This document shows, piece by piece, positions 20,330 to 33,031 of a stretch of 64,000 bases of DNA; within the stretch, counting starts at the first letter, position 1, and each line of letters begins with the position of its first letter. Position numbers and translations under genes: made by a program. This DNA is from Galerina marginata (lineage: Eukaryota; Basidiomycota; Agaricomycetes; Agaricales; Galerinaceae). The stretch spans positions 62,001-126,000 of the forward strand of contig JAECYW010000005.1 of assembly GCA_023014335.1 (NCBI GenBank). Reading direction: 5' to 3'. Below the pieces are notes generated by a model that saw only the letters and a list, made by a program, of their open reading frames with translations, searched no databases and was not told the origin of the DNA.

Positions 20330-21304
20330 GATTGCAGTCGTCAGGATGTTTTGGGTGTTGGGTTTGTTCGAGTTGTTGATGGGAAGAAAAGGTTAAATGG
20401 AATCTTCCCTGCTACTTATACCCCTCGAAGGCTCGACCAGCTGTACCCAGATCTGTCAACTCACTGTCATGTTCGTGCGTCGGGAGGCTTCTCTGTTTTC
20501 GCTATCTTCTTTTCCAACACCTGACTGATGAGATCCGTAGACAACGGCCTTAACTATGAACACGTCTCATTACTTTCTTCTTGCTTTCTTCTGACCTTGC
20601 AGCAGGAACTAAAATGTCTACTATATAGGCACCTGACTCGCCTCACCACGGCGGAGGATATAAATTCACTCCTCTATCGAAGTGAAAGATGAACTGTGAA
20701 ACTTGGTAGGTTAGTTCCAACAATATTAATATGGGATGTAATCGGAGCTCGGGCAGCTCAGCCCAAAGTCGTACAAGTATTCTTTTTACCTGAAAAATAG
20801 CAAGAGTGGTCAACAGGGAGAAAAATTGTGACGCCGGCAGATATGTTGCATTATCGTTGACCTGGAGGTTGTCAATCTTTTGAAATTATTTCCACCCCAC
20901 GGAATCCAGCCGCTACAGAATGCCGCCCAATTCGCGGTGAATTGAAGCGTCAAACCGATTGTTCAGCAATCGACAGCAGGATATTCTCTGTGTAATTACG
21001 CGTAAAAGAAGAGCAAAAAGTGTTTTTCAGGTACTTAGTTACATTTGAGGAGTCTTTGTTATGTGAGATGATAGTGAGTAGTAGCCAAGTGGAAACGATT
21101 GGCAATCCTAACGTGGAATAAGCAAATAGTGGTGGCTGAGAAATAACGACGATGAAATTGCCTCTAGGTACGTAAACTGCGTACAACACGTCTGGCTTCA
21201 CCCCCGCTGAACGTAACACCGTGGAGGAGACCATAATAACTCTATCTCGCTCATCCTTCGGACCTCGCTGTTGTCCTTCGCTCCATCATCCCAAAAGTCC
21301 AGGC
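20330..21304. other. Intergenic region
   Basis: A 94-codon minus-strand frame (21234-20950) is open but matches nothing I know. The rest shows no gene. Confidence 0.4.
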
Positions 21305-21565
21305 TCACTAAGTTGAAGTCGATTTCTCAATATCTTCTGTCCGTACATAAATAGCAAATAAATAACTCACCGGGCACAGCATGCCTGCCCTAGCACAAAC
21401 TTGTCCAACACAGACGCCATTCTGACAAGTCGCCGTTTCGCATACGTGTCCTCCATTTGGACAGCCCAGGGATCGGCAGGTAACGCTGGAGGTACACGCA
21501 ACAGCAGCAACTTGGTGAGAAGTCATTATTGCTGCGAATACAGTTATGAGGTAGGCGAACTTCAT
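21305..21565 (-). CDS. Small secreted eight-cysteine protein 4
   Basis: Exon 1 (21565-21371) gives 65 residues. A signal peptide (MKFAYLITVFAAIMTSHQVA) precedes CTSSVTC, GCPNGGHVC, TATC, NGVC, GQVC and LCP. The intron starts GTGAGT directly after the last Pro codon and ends TTAG, and TGA (21307-21305) is the first triplet after it. Function is unknown; it is probably exported and disulphide-bonded. Confidence 0.75.
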
Positions 21566-22407
21566 GGTAGTATTCGTTTGAAGGGGACGGGTATTTTACT
21601 CGTTATCCTGCGCATTCTACCCCGTCTTATACGATTTCCTGGCACCGCTCTGTTGTGAATTATGATACTAGTCAACGCTCTCAGTTCCTCTTTACTACCG
21701 AGTGGTACATTTATCCAAGTCCATCCCGCCGTATGGAGCAGTCGAAATATGAATCCACCCTCAAAACCGACGACACACTTCAAGAACATGGGGACGAGTA
21801 ACTCGGTGTAAACCAGCTGGGCAATTTGGCGGAATTTACTTGCAATAGTCCATGCAGTCGTACGTCGCCTGACTCGCTGACCATCGATAAATGTGACCAG
21901 AGTTCAACTCAGTCCAAGTTCCCATCGAGAGCGCTCCGGGGTCCGATGTTCCGCTGGTGATTGAGGGGCCTCCGTCCCAGGAACTTCACATCTCGAGGAC
22001 ATTAAAACTATTTATAGATCCGGAACCTACAACGATCTCCTCCGAATCCCCAAAGGAGAAGAGCGATGAGTGTACTAGAATTTCTAAGAAATGAAGCATG
22101 AGGACGCCTGGCGCGGGTCAAAATCAATGGACGAATTGCAAAATGCTATTGTACCTTGATTTTCCGCCTTCGTAGCATTTACAAAATACAAAGACTTTAC
22201 CTGCGGGCCGAACGCAGGCAATAAATTGCTTCAAACTTAGCAGGGAGCAGGGTCTGACTTGATCCGAAATCGCTAACAGTCGACATTTGATACTTCGTTC
22301 CATTTCTTTACAATTTTAGTAGTATTTCCCAATCACAAACTCATTGAACCCTCAGCAAAACTTCCGTCGAATTCCTTCAAGCCGTCAATACCTCCCAAAT
22401 TTCGCGT
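21566..22407. other. Intergenic region
   Basis: Promoter space between two minus-strand paralogues. I see no further gene. Confidence 0.4.
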
Positions 22408-22648
22408 TTACTGAATGGAACATTAGCTTCTCCTGCAGTAAGTCTAAAAGCAAGGGACTTACTGGGCACGCTCCACCTGTGCATATAGCCCGGTGGCAGA
22501 TCGAATTGGCGCAAAACGCCGGCTCGCACAGCCTCTGACGCGCTGCACAAGTGCTTGGGCAGTCGGTGTCGGTCGTGCATGCAACTGCCGCGACTTGGTG
22601 CGATGCAATAATCGCAGCAAATAAGGTAATAAAGGCTGAAAGCTTCAT
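22408..22648 (-). CDS. Small secreted eight-cysteine protein 5
   Basis: Exon 1 (22648-22463) gives 62 residues. A signal peptide (MKLSAFITLFAAIIASHQVA) precedes CTTDTDC, TCAARQRLC, PAFC, NSIC, RAIC and ACP. The intron donor is GTAAGT. With acceptor CATTCAG (22411) the stop TAA is the first triplet of exon 2. Closest relatives by eye are copies 4 and 6. Confidence 0.75.
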
Positions 22649-23446
22649 ACTGGTGTGAGCTTTGAGAGCAAGTTGACTTGGGGCGTTAGTGTTTAATTTT
22701 CTGAATTATCCCCTCTCCTTTTATGCCATTTCATTGAACGTTTCATATGGCGAGCTGTCAGAGCAGGGTAAGATCTTTGCAAGTCTCGACCTGAACTCGA
22801 TCTATGTCCCATTTGCGGAGGAAGGCACTCATATTCATACTGAATTGAATGACACCCATATGGTTTAGCCCAGGAATATATAGTTGACATGCGAGAAGAT
22901 TCCGCTTTCCTATATGGTAATTCTCTCAGAAAGCCGGTGTTCACATATTGGACGATACCGGACATTACGACTGTTAAAGTTGGAAGGGTTCATCGATAAC
23001 AAATCAAAATCAATGACATCGGAAGATACCCCTCAAAGTATCTGCTGAAGTCGACGAGGAGACCAAGGTGGAAAATATAGATCATCTACACCAGGTATCT
23101 CAGTGCAGCAAATTGAAATGTGCATATTAATTACCTCGCCGCATCCTAACCTACAGTCGTACGTCTATGGTTTCTGTTTAGATTTCGAATCCTATGTTTT
23201 TACTCTTGCCAACAGCATTATTGAGTCAGTACTTTGCTTATCTTATTGTAGTAATTTCTGAAACGAGACTCAGTACGTACAGTCTTCGTGACTTCAGCTT
23301 CGCTCTTCCAAACATGGTCAATGCTTAGAAAAATGAAATAATCGATTTATTTCAGTGCAGAATACGACCACAACTATGTAATGTCCAATTTAACGTTTCA
23401 GCCCATATTTTCGTTTGACTTCCGTTGTCAATAGACCGATCTGTGA
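22649..23446. other. Intergenic region
   Basis: No gene recognised; the 22965-22693 minus frame looks fortuitous. Confidence 0.4.
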
Positions 23447-23693
23447 TCACTGAAATTCAAGCCGTTAGTTTCTTGCCTCAAAGTTACAAAATAAAGATTC
23501 TCACCGGGCATTGTGCACTTCCACCAACACACCTTGGCGGACGGCAGGTGCCATTTTGGCAAAATGCGCTCTCGCAGAGCCTTCCGGTACAGGTGAGGCT
23601 CGCGCAATTAGCGTCGGTGGTACAAGCCAAGGCAGAAACCTGATGCGATGCGATCATAGCCGCGATGACGCTGAACAAGTAGAAGAGCTTCAT
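23447..23693 (-). CDS. Small secreted eight-cysteine protein 6
   Basis: Exon 1 (23693-23505) gives 63 residues. A signal peptide (MKLFYLFSVIAAMIASHQVS) precedes CTTDANC, LTCTGRLC, SAFC, NGTC, PPRC and QCP. The intron runs from GTGAGA to TTTCAG, and the stop TGA (23449-23447) follows the acceptor at once. This is the same architecture as copies 4, 5 and 7. Confidence 0.75.
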
Positions 23694-25294
23694 GGTGTTT
23701 ATAACTTGGAAGGTAAGTTGATTGGAGGTTTTGGTTTATGGTTTTCCTCGCAGCCTTTGGTCGTTCTTATATGTTATTCCAATGTGTGAAATTTAATTTC
23801 TCTCCAAGGTCGAGCGAGTTCTGGTTGTTCAGTTTTGCCGCTTCGGCGGTTCAGACCGACTCCAGAGCGCCCTAATGACAGCACCTCACACGAACTGGAC
23901 TATAAGTATTGTGAAAGAGAGAAACCAGTGAACACTTTGCTACGTCCTACAGAAATAGAAACAGGGGCAGCCCTAACGAAGGTCTAAAATTATCTCGATC
24001 ATTTGATAGCTGATAGATGGTATTTTAGGAAATTGTCTTTCAAAACGGGTAATAAATATTCTCTGCGCCACAGCGTGCTCATTGGACTCAGTTGTCATTA
24101 AACCCAATTCCAACTTTGTGCCAAAGCGATGTATAAACGTACAGTATCGACACAATAATCAGGGAGTAAGGCAGTCGTTAATGGTGCTCGAAAATGAAAT
24201 TCGTTTGGAATAGGCACAGAAAGTGCTGGCGGTGTGAAGATGTCAAGCTTGGCAGGGGTCAAGTCATCGACGAAGTGGGCGCGCGAACTTGAATGCTTTG
24301 ATATTCAAATTACCGAAAGGGAATTGACGTGGGAGGTCAATTAAGGAAGCATCGGTGCAGAGAGAATCATCGGAGAAGATAAGAGTTTCTCGTCCCTATT
24401 GATAACCTTCCCCGTCCATATATGTGTATTATGATATCAATTTTGTTTTGACTGCAATTTTGAGGTGTAAGCCTCTTGGCGACCAGTGATACTCGAAGGT
24501 CATCTCCAACAACTGCCGTAGCTTTCTTCCAAAGTTCCCACTGAAGACATACGTGACGCGCTTAGGATGACAAATGGCAGGATAAACATGTCTTTGGGAA
24601 CCGGCCTTCCAGACCCAGTGTAAACATCGCTTGCCAAGTCTAAATTCGACGCGCAGCTTGAAGGTGAAATCGGAAAATACTTCAACTTTCTACCGAAGGT
24701 GAATGGCAGGCGGACAGCGGGCGCGCCTGGAACTGGTAAGAAGAACGTTCTGGTAATCTGGTTGCAGTAGGTTAGAGTGGACCAAGAAATAGTTGACGTC
24801 AGATGATCAACCACAAGCATTGATACCGAAGTCCTACCTGAGGCTGCCATTCGTATGCCAGATTAATACACCTGTCGTAGAGTCTAACGAACCCCTTTCC
24901 ATCAGGTACTTGGATAGAACAGGATATTTTTAATGCATTTCATTGATAGCGACGAGATAAAACTGACAGTTTAACCGAAGGCTATAACAGATTGTCAAAC
25001 TCACATTCAACTGAGAGTAATGACCTCGCGCTTTCACTGTTCAGAGATGGAAATGGCTTTACTAACCCCTTCTCAGGAAGAGGTTAAGGCAGCACCGATG
25101 TCAAACGGACGTTACTAATTGGATATCATCTTCCGGGTATCTCACTGAACAGTGCTCCGGATTATTCAACTGCGAGGCGCGTCTTGTGTCCGTGGATATT
25201 GTTCGCTTGTTCACTAAAATTCAAAATACTAGCCGAATGTGGGAGGCCTTGAAATACATGGTATGGAACGACTAGCCAGGGAGATCTATATCGA
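23694..25294. other. Gene-poor interval with one uncertain open frame
   Basis: A minus-strand frame at 24850-24500 (116 codons) is the longest here. It has no signature I recognise and no convincing flanking exons. The rest shows no gene or repeat. Confidence 0.35.
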
Positions 25295-25302
25295 TATAAA
25301 AA
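25295..25302 (+). promoter_or_regulatory. TATA box of eight-cysteine gene 7
   Basis: TATAAAAA lies 56-63 nt upstream of the ATG at 25358. Confidence 0.5.
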
Positions 25303-25357
25303 GGCCGGGACAATAAAATGTAGTGCCCAGGCATCCATAAGTCGGCCTTACACCGTC

Positions 25358-25620
25358 ATGAAGCTCTCCTTCTTTATAAGCATCCGCATCCTCGTAGCTG
25401 TAATCGCATCACACGAAGTCGTCGCTCTTGCTTGCACAACCAACGCCGATTGTGCGAACGTTGCATGCTCTAGGGGCAGGCGTTGCGAACTCTCGACTTG
25501 TGTCAGCGGCACCTGCAAAGCACCGTTGTGTGTCAATCCTCCAGCGGTCTGCCCGGTGAGTATTCCTTTCGTGAAAGATTTATTGGCGAATACTGAATTG
25601 TTTTTCCTCATTGACAGTGA
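25358..25620 (+). CDS. Small secreted eight-cysteine protein 7
   Basis: Exon 1 (25358-25555) gives 66 residues. A signal peptide (MKLSFFISIRILVAVIASHE onward) precedes CTTNADC, ACSRGRRC, LSTC, SGTC, APLC and VCP. The intron runs from GTGAGT to TGACAG, and TGA (25618-25620) is the first triplet of exon 2. It is followed by decayed module C, as copy 1 is by module A. Confidence 0.77.
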
Positions 25621-25829
25621 ATCCCAAGTCAATTAACAGGTCAGGGGAGGAATCGGATGAACCATGAGATCGGACAGGATAGTATCAGTCGTGCTTCAAC
25701 TATATGACTCTTAGTGGCTACTTACCTGGTATTGTTCGATCAAAGTTTACTAGCCTCTAGCTTTTGGAGACCATGTATCTTTTACATAACTGAGTAAATA
25801 TTCAAGGATTTAAGTGGACGCATCCCGCA

Positions 25830-28270
25830 CAAGATTCAGTCAGGTATTTATAAATTACCATGCTGTCACCGCGTCAACTATAACCCAACGCCCATCCGGT
25901 CCGGCGATACGTGGATCAATAGGACGGAGGGTATGATTTAAGAGCGACAGAAACAAAGAGTAACACATGACGCAGGTCCTCGTATCGTTATAATGAATGA
26001 CTTGTACCTGTGGCCGCATTCCCAACTTTCGAGCATGCGGACGTCTACCAAATACTTGACACCAAACACTCGAACTGAACAAATTTAAATCCTTGGTGAT
26101 AGAAACCGCGGGGGATGTTAAGACGATGATGATTTGATAGTGAAAGCGACGCGCCAGATGCAAGAAAACTTGTAGTACGGTATTCAGCAACGCGAAAAAA
26201 GGAACTGAAAATAATCTCAAATAAGTCTCGTTTCGTGGAGTAAAGAAGGAAGCGCCATACCTTGGCTTGCGATGTCCGCCCGTTTTCGTATTAATTTGGA
26301 CGAGAAACGATGCTAAGCTGGTGGATGAGCGTCTACATGATAATATTATAGAGTAGTGAGATTATAACCGAAATAGTAGATGAAAATTTACAGTGTACGA
26401 GGAGAAGGATTGAGTGGGATGACAGCGCACTGGAAATTCTGTAATTAAGCAGCGTCGAAGACAGTAAAATATAATTGAGTGCTACTTACAGAGTTAGCGT
26501 TGTGATCTGAGACGTTAGATAGAATGATGCAAAAAAAAACTTACAAGTTACTAGGAGAAGGATGCAGCAACGTGAGAGTTTGCTGGAGTGGGTACGATTA
26601 AGCAGCGCCGAAGACAGAGAAAAAATAAGTCGGAGTTACTTACCGGATTAAGGCTGTAATCTGAAGAAGCATATACCTGGGGAAATGGCGGGCGGCTTGA
26701 AACGTCTTCGACGGTGGGGAGTTAGTCGAGGCAAAACACGTCGAAGAATATTCTGAGAGGGTTTCCAAGTCAGCTAGGTTTTGTGAAGTGATCATGAAGG
26801 AAACCTACTGACGGAGGAGGAAGGGTGGACTCGAGGAGCGGACATCGTCGATGCGTCTCTTCGATGGCAAAAATACGAAGAAGAAAAAACTCGCTGATTG
26901 AGCAGCATTTTACGGAGGAATCAAGGACGCAACGTACCTTAGCTTTAATTAGCCAGGTCATCTGTTATTCAAAAAGAGAAAAAGACGAAGAAACGACGCA
27001 AAATGTACGTGTATGCGAGCCAAAGATCAGTATGGTGTGTTCCGATTAACCACGAACGTCAGAAGGAGAAGTGGAACAGGTAGGTTTAAGCGAATAGCTC
27101 ATCTGCCCGCCGATTTCGATGCCGAAAAGAGAAAAAAGTAAAGAAACGGCGCAAACTTTATGTGTATGCGAGCCCTAGACCAGTAGGTCGCGTTCCGATT
27201 GACCACATAGGCTGGAAGAAGAAGAATTGTGCTAGGGAAGAGGTCGTTATTGCTTGGAAATAAATTCAAGATTGTGATACGTGACGTACGTGGACATCAG
27301 AAATATACCTTCGATACTCCAAAGGTAGACGCAGAAAACTGAGAAATGGAGGCAAGTCGGCGTTGTCGGTTATAGATGGTGTGAGTTACACACCGTGACT
27401 TCCGGGAGAGGTAATCTAGAGACCGTAGCATGACTGACGTCTAAGCGGTAGATTCCCAGATGAGCGATCCCTGCAGTGGGGACCTATCAATCCATCCCAC
27501 ATAATTCAAGGCCACAAAATGGCGCAGAAAGGAGAAAAGGTTCAAATTGTACGACCGCGAAGAGGCTCCAAAAGTAGTAGATCTTCACCTCATAGACTGA
27601 CATACAGCTCCCTCAACCGTGCGCAGCGTAACGACGATTCCACCGCCCAACTTCGGGTATCCAATCTTCACCGAGGGCCATAACAAGGGCCAATAAGAAA
27701 CGAATGGGACTAGGGAGAAGATAGGGTCCTAGAGCAGCTGCACAGCGGTGGATCGTCTACGGGCGAACGCTGAGTAGTACGACAAAGCCAGCAAAATGGA
27801 GGCGGAAGGAGTGCTTGAGAACGTCTTGGGCGCCAGCCGTGAGCGGTCCTAGGTAAGTCAAGCCCACAAAATAGTAAGAAAGGAAGGGAGACTCACGTAA
27901 GTATGACCGAGAAGAGGCTCCAAAACTGATGGATTCAACATGTATACGGCTCGTAACGATGACTCTCTCGCCCAATGTTGGGTAGCAGAATCTTCACCGA
28001 GGGCCAGCCCGAGTGACAACGAAAGAAGAGCGGGACTAAGGACAAAAGTAGGTCAGCGGATGTGGCAATGTCGGGACCTTGTTGAGGTTCGAGGCAGCAT
28101 GGCGGCGGCTCGTCGTCGCGCAGATACTGAAATAGCACGTCAAAGTCAGCAAGTTGGTGGCGGAAAGAGTGCAAGTGAACGTCTAGGACGACAGGTGTGA
28201 GGGACTTTTGAGGCAGAGGACGTCTGAGCTTGTTCAACGTGGAGGGTGTCCAGCGGGTTGTTATCAACGT
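25830..28270 (-). other. Decayed membrane-protein-like module, copy C
   Basis: This is the longest of the three related stretches. The tail around 25860-26090 (reading PRIAGPDGRWVIVDAVTAW and ARKLGMRPQ) aligns with 11365-11560 in copy A. A GTGAGT...CTAG intron near 27897-27852 interrupts a piece equivalent to FWSLFSV. SADLLLSLVPLFFRCHSG (near 28050-28000) matches NINDLLVALVPFF of copy B. Parts are internally repeated: compare 27841-27925 with 27490-27575, and the GTTTGCTGG and CAGAGAAAAAATA tracts around 26400-26650. No intact gene can be assembled. Confidence 0.45.
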
Positions 28271-28518
28271 CGATCAAAGAAAATGCGGTAAGTTCCCACG
28301 GTTGGATCAGGGTCTGGTGATCGCGCCGCGTCAGACGTGCACATGTGTTGGAGCTTCCGTCGATGTGAACCTCTGATGCATCTGCGGCTTACGTGCCAGC
28401 ACATCGCTCGCTAGTCGACTCCAGTCCAGCACCCGACCAAATAACGAACGTGCGCGAGAAATGCGCTTTTAACCGGTCGTCAGCATCTCGGTCAGTTTTC
28501 CTTTCCCTCCTGGCCGTC

Positions 28519-30341
28519 ATGATCATGGACTTAAAATGGTCACGGTTTACGCTCCTGCTTGTGAGCTTCGCCTCATTCACCCTCGCCGAGCTCCCGTCTA
28601 TCTCTCACATCCGTGTCCCCACAAATGCTTTTGAACCTGTTCAAGTCAGACTCGCATATGCCGGTCCTACAGGAATGCAAATCTCCTGGAACACTTTCTC
28701 CAAGCTTCCTTCAGCCCCCACCGTACGATACGGATTCACGCCGAACTTCCTTCCGTTCGTCTCTTCTCCTGAAAACGCGGAAAGCGTGACCTACGCAACT
28801 TCGCTCACATTCAGCAATCACGTTCGACTGGTCCACTTGTTCCCGAATACGAACTATTACTACCAACCTGTCCACGCAAACTCCAGTGTTGTTTATTCGT
28901 TCAAGACTGCCCGAGAGAAAGGGGATCATACACCTTATACCACGGCCGTGGTGGTGGATTTAGGCTTGATCGGCCCACAGGGCTTGAGCACGACGGTTGG
29001 AGTAGGCGCGGCAAATCCACTACTCCCTGGAGAGGTGAATACAATCCAGTCATTGCAAAAGGATAACAGCTGGGATTTCTTGTGGCATCGTGAGTACGGT
29101 CCATTTTCTTTTACTCTTTCTATCCAGGCTATCCTATCACGTCGGGTTTGGTAACCCTTTGAGTTGGATTGCGAAAGCAAATATCTTCGTTATACTCGTT
29201 GCGATCCCGACTTCTTAGTTTCCGAAGTTAATCTGACTCGTTTTCTTCCACTAGCCGGAGACATAGCATACGCCGATTATTGGCTCAAAGAAGAGATTCA
29301 AGGCTTTCTCCCCAACACGACCATCGCCGACGGTGTCCACGTCTACGAATCGCTCCTCAACCAATTCTACGACGAACTGACCCCTCTAACAAGCCAAAAA
29401 CCGTACATGGTAGGACCCGGGAATCACGAAGCGAACTGTAAGTACTAACAAATAATCCCCAAATTCCACCGACCGGTTGTTCATGATCACGGCGTTATAC
29501 TATCACTAGGCGATAACGGCTCGGCGAAAGACAAATCCCACAATATCACATACGACGTATCCATCTGCATGCCCGGCCAGACCAACTTCACAGGCTACAG
29601 AAACCATTTCCGCATGCCTTCCTCCCAGTCCGCAGGCCTCGAGAACTTCTGGTACTCCTTCGATCACGGAATGGTGCATTACGTCCAAATCGACACCGAA
29701 ACGGATTTGGGACACGGTATCCTCGGTCCGGATCAACCAGGCGGGTCTGGAGGTAGCCCCGGGGAGGATAGCGGTCCGTTCGGGTTGATGGACCAGCAGA
29801 TTGGTTGGTTGAAGAAGGATTTGGCGGATGTTGATAGGGGGGAGACGCCTTGGGTTGTTGTGGGTGAGTTTGTTGCCTGCGCCTCCTCTCCCACTAGCTC
29901 TTTTTTTTACTCGGCCTTTTTTCTTACTATTGAATAGCGGGGCATCGTCCGTGGTATGTCAGCGGCGAGATATGCGCAGAATGTCAACTCGCTTTTGAGT
30001 CTATCCTGAACCAGTACTCCGTCGACCTCGTTCTCTCCGGTCACTTCCACGTCTTCGAGCGTACAGCTCCCATATTCAACGGTACAATCGATCCGAACGA
30101 GCTAAACAATCCTAGATTCCCGTGGTACATCACGAACGGCGCGGCTGGGCACTACGATGGGCTGGATACCTTGGACAGTACGCTGGCTCCGTTTAGTAGG
30201 AAGGCGATTGATACGGATTATGGTTGGAGTCGACTTACGTTCCATAACTGCACACACTTGACGCATGAGTTTGTGAAGAGTGGGAATGGCGCGGTTTTGG
30301 ATAGCGCTACGCTTTTTAAAGCTAGGAAATGTAGGACGTAG
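28519..30341 (+). CDS. Secreted purple acid phosphatase (metallophosphoesterase)
   Basis: It hydrolyses phosphate esters at a two-metal centre, outside the cell or in the vacuole. Exons 28519-29089, 29255-29437, 29510-29863 and 29938-30341 splice in frame to 503 residues. The start at MIMDLKW is chosen because it gives a signal peptide (FTLLLVSFASFTLA), although the frame is open further upstream. An N-terminal fibronectin-like domain (residues about 40-135) precedes the phosphatase domain. All metal-ligand motifs are present: VVDLG, GDIAYAD, GNHEANC, VAGHRPWY and SGHFHVFER. N-glycosylation sequons such as NTT, NFT and NGT are frequent. I see no lesion. The first intron is 165 nt, longer than is usual in this window. 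Confidence 0.95.
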
Positions 30342-33031
30342 GTTTTGAACTTCCTACAAAGGGAGTGCAAATTAGTGTAACTGCGATGTAAAATGAGTGT
30401 GAAGGAACGTCGATGCAAAAAAAGTGTTCAACATCGATTCGAACGTGCGAATAAGTAAAAGGAATTACGTGCTATGTAAGTTTACCTGCTGGTTAAGGTC
30501 GAGGGCGTCGGTGATGACGAAGCGACGAGCGGGCTATGTCTTTCTACCTTCATGTCTTTCTACCATCCGCACCCCAAATGCAGCCCGCCCCCAACACCAC
30601 CTCATCAGCCCCAGCCCAGACCCCGTTCCCGTCCCTCCAAAGCAGTGTACCCGCATAAACCTCAAGGAGGCGCGAGCGCAGCCGCTGGGCCAGGGGGTGC
30701 CCATCCAAAACTCAAAAATCGCCCATCTACGTCGTTTGCTGGGTGGGCAGGGCAGGCTGACACGTCAGCAGTGGCGTTTCGCAGGACGAGGGCGAGGGAT
30801 GAGACAGGAGCACGACAAGCGGCAGCTGAGGCCAGCAATCGAAGGGCAGCAGCGGGGGGTGGAAGCTGGGAAGACGACTTGCTGTTCGACGTTTTAGATG
30901 CTGATGGTGTTTGTTACTTGGTGCTACTGCTAGGGGCGGACACGTCTCACGACCAACAAGGAGGAAGGGATCTAAAAGATAATCGATGAAGTGGCGCAGC
31001 CAGGGGAGGGTGTTTAAACTGGCTGACGACAGCCGGTGTGTCTCCTGATATTCTACGATTCGTGCGTGTACGGCCGCGCCATGGCAGGAAGGTGCGGGAA
31101 GTCGACGTCGATGGCTCGATGTGCTTCCTTCTCCACCACCTCTCGCTCGTATACATCCAGCTCAACCATCAAGCTCGTCCATTCCAGGCCCCAGAGGGAG
31201 GGGCAAGCGTCAGCCCAGACAGGTTCCGGTACTGTGCCCTATAAGTATTGTCGAAGTATTTGGGCTGTTAACATGCGCGAAAAGAGACGATGCCAGCGAG
31301 TCGTGATGACAATATGGGTTTGTGACACCAAAGAGATTGGGAGCGGCGAGGCCATGAAGGAGGAGGATGGAAGGGGTCCTATGCCTGAAAGAAAGAAGCA
31401 GGTTCGATTACAGATGAGCTTGAACTTTGAATTAGAGGCAGCAGTCGTGTAAGTGCCACGGACAGCAAGGTTGATCTGCAACCAACGGTTTTTAGCACGC
31501 GAAAACGTCGAGAATTCGACACCTACCTCGGAGCGCTAAAGTGCCGATAGTAAACAAAACTCGTTCGGTAATATCATTCCCACTCCAGACTCTAGAGCAA
31601 CACAGATGACCGACTCTAGAACCAGAAACTGCGTTAGAGGGCGACTGAGAGGAGCATTCGAGTTTCTCACCGTGAAGTTATCTAGACCGAATGGGCCAGC
31701 ATCGACACTGGAATCAGTTTTCAGGTGATTTTATATACACCTGATGTTGAACGTTGGGGCATTGAAGAGGAAGAGGAAGAGCCGACAAGAGTGTTGGACG
31801 GAAAAGAAAAAAGGAAAATGATGGCAATACAATGTTTTCGCACGAGTCATACTGCTGACCCGCGATTCTCTTTCTCTTTCTCCAAACTCGCCCTCTCCCA
31901 CTTGTGCTGACCATCACATCCTCACCTCAAAACTCGTGCACTGGGAATTTATCGTGTTGACCAGTGGTCCATAGAGGATTCGACCACAACGGAAGGCGGG
32001 CGCGGGAGAGTGGCTGTGTTCGGCACGGAATGCCAAGGAAGCGGTACAACGCCTGTAATTGCGAAACGGGCGAAGGCCGGGGTTTAAGTGAGCAGAGCAC
32101 AGCGACGCTCATCAACATAGAGGCAGCAGGCAAAGGAAGGAAAGGTGGCACTGATTAAAAGAAAATGGGCTGTGCTGCCGTTCACTATGCAGCGAAAAAA
32201 TGAGCATACATAAATTTTGCAAGAAAAAGCTTGAGAGATGCATTGTCTACCGTGTAGGGGTGTCCACCCCGCCCTAACGGCGTACGGCCGTATATACTGT
32301 ACAGCGCCTATAACTCCTTCTTAGTGGGTCATATGCTCTAATTGATGGGAAAATCACTACCAATCTATTATCTAAAACAATTCAGCGTTGAGTAATACGA
32401 CAAGTGGGCAGTAACCCAGGCCAAAGCAGCTCATTTTGAAGGTTAATCGTCGGATGATGTAAGGTTGACTAGGCTATTACCTGCGCGATTTGGGAATTTT
32501 ACCACATTCGCAGGTGGTTTGCTACTAAATTGTCTCGCGAATAGGTGATTGGCAAATGAGGGAAATAAAATTAAGATGTATCAGTTAAATCTAGGCCCTA
32601 AGTTTACTCACTACCTTAGCGCCGACTACGACCGTAGACGGCCGTCATGCTGGTTCACTGTCCCGTAGCCATACCGACATTTGGGTTCAATCGAGGCTCG
32701 CGGTACGACAACGGTAGCCGAATGTCGGCAACCGTCAACCGTAAACACGTGGACAGCCCTATACAGTCTACGTTGCATGCTGGATTGTCAAGTTCTAGAA
32801 GAACCTGAATCCAGATTTTATTAGAACTCACAGTGGGGTCGGGTACACGCCACGTAATAAGTAGGCTACCAGCCTTGCAACTTTCTCGCACCGTAGCACT
32901 AGTCGGCACTAATAGTAATATGCGGCCACAAAAGATATTTCAACGAGATACAAGTACAATCAAATATCGAACACCAAAATCCAACTCGACGCGTTCTCAG
33001 CAATAAGACGCTTGCTTCATTGAGACGAGGA
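30342..33031. other. Gene-poor, GC-variable region
   Basis: Pro/Gly/Ala-rich open frames at 30424-30989 arise from skewed composition and lack any domain. A minus-strand stretch near 31190-31070 (reading ELDVYEREVVEKEAHRAIDV) looks coding-like but is isolated and could be a remnant. No gene is called. Confidence 0.4.

Noticed and set aside
11320..28270. Reading the triplicated minus-strand module as STE3-type pheromone receptors.
   Set aside because: A short VALVP-like match and hydrophobic pieces are not enough. The conserved receptor blocks are missing and no farnesylated pheromone gene is nearby.
30424..30989. Long Pro/Ala/Gly-rich open frames.
   Set aside because: Composition-driven, overlapping in two frames, with no start context, splice partners or domain.
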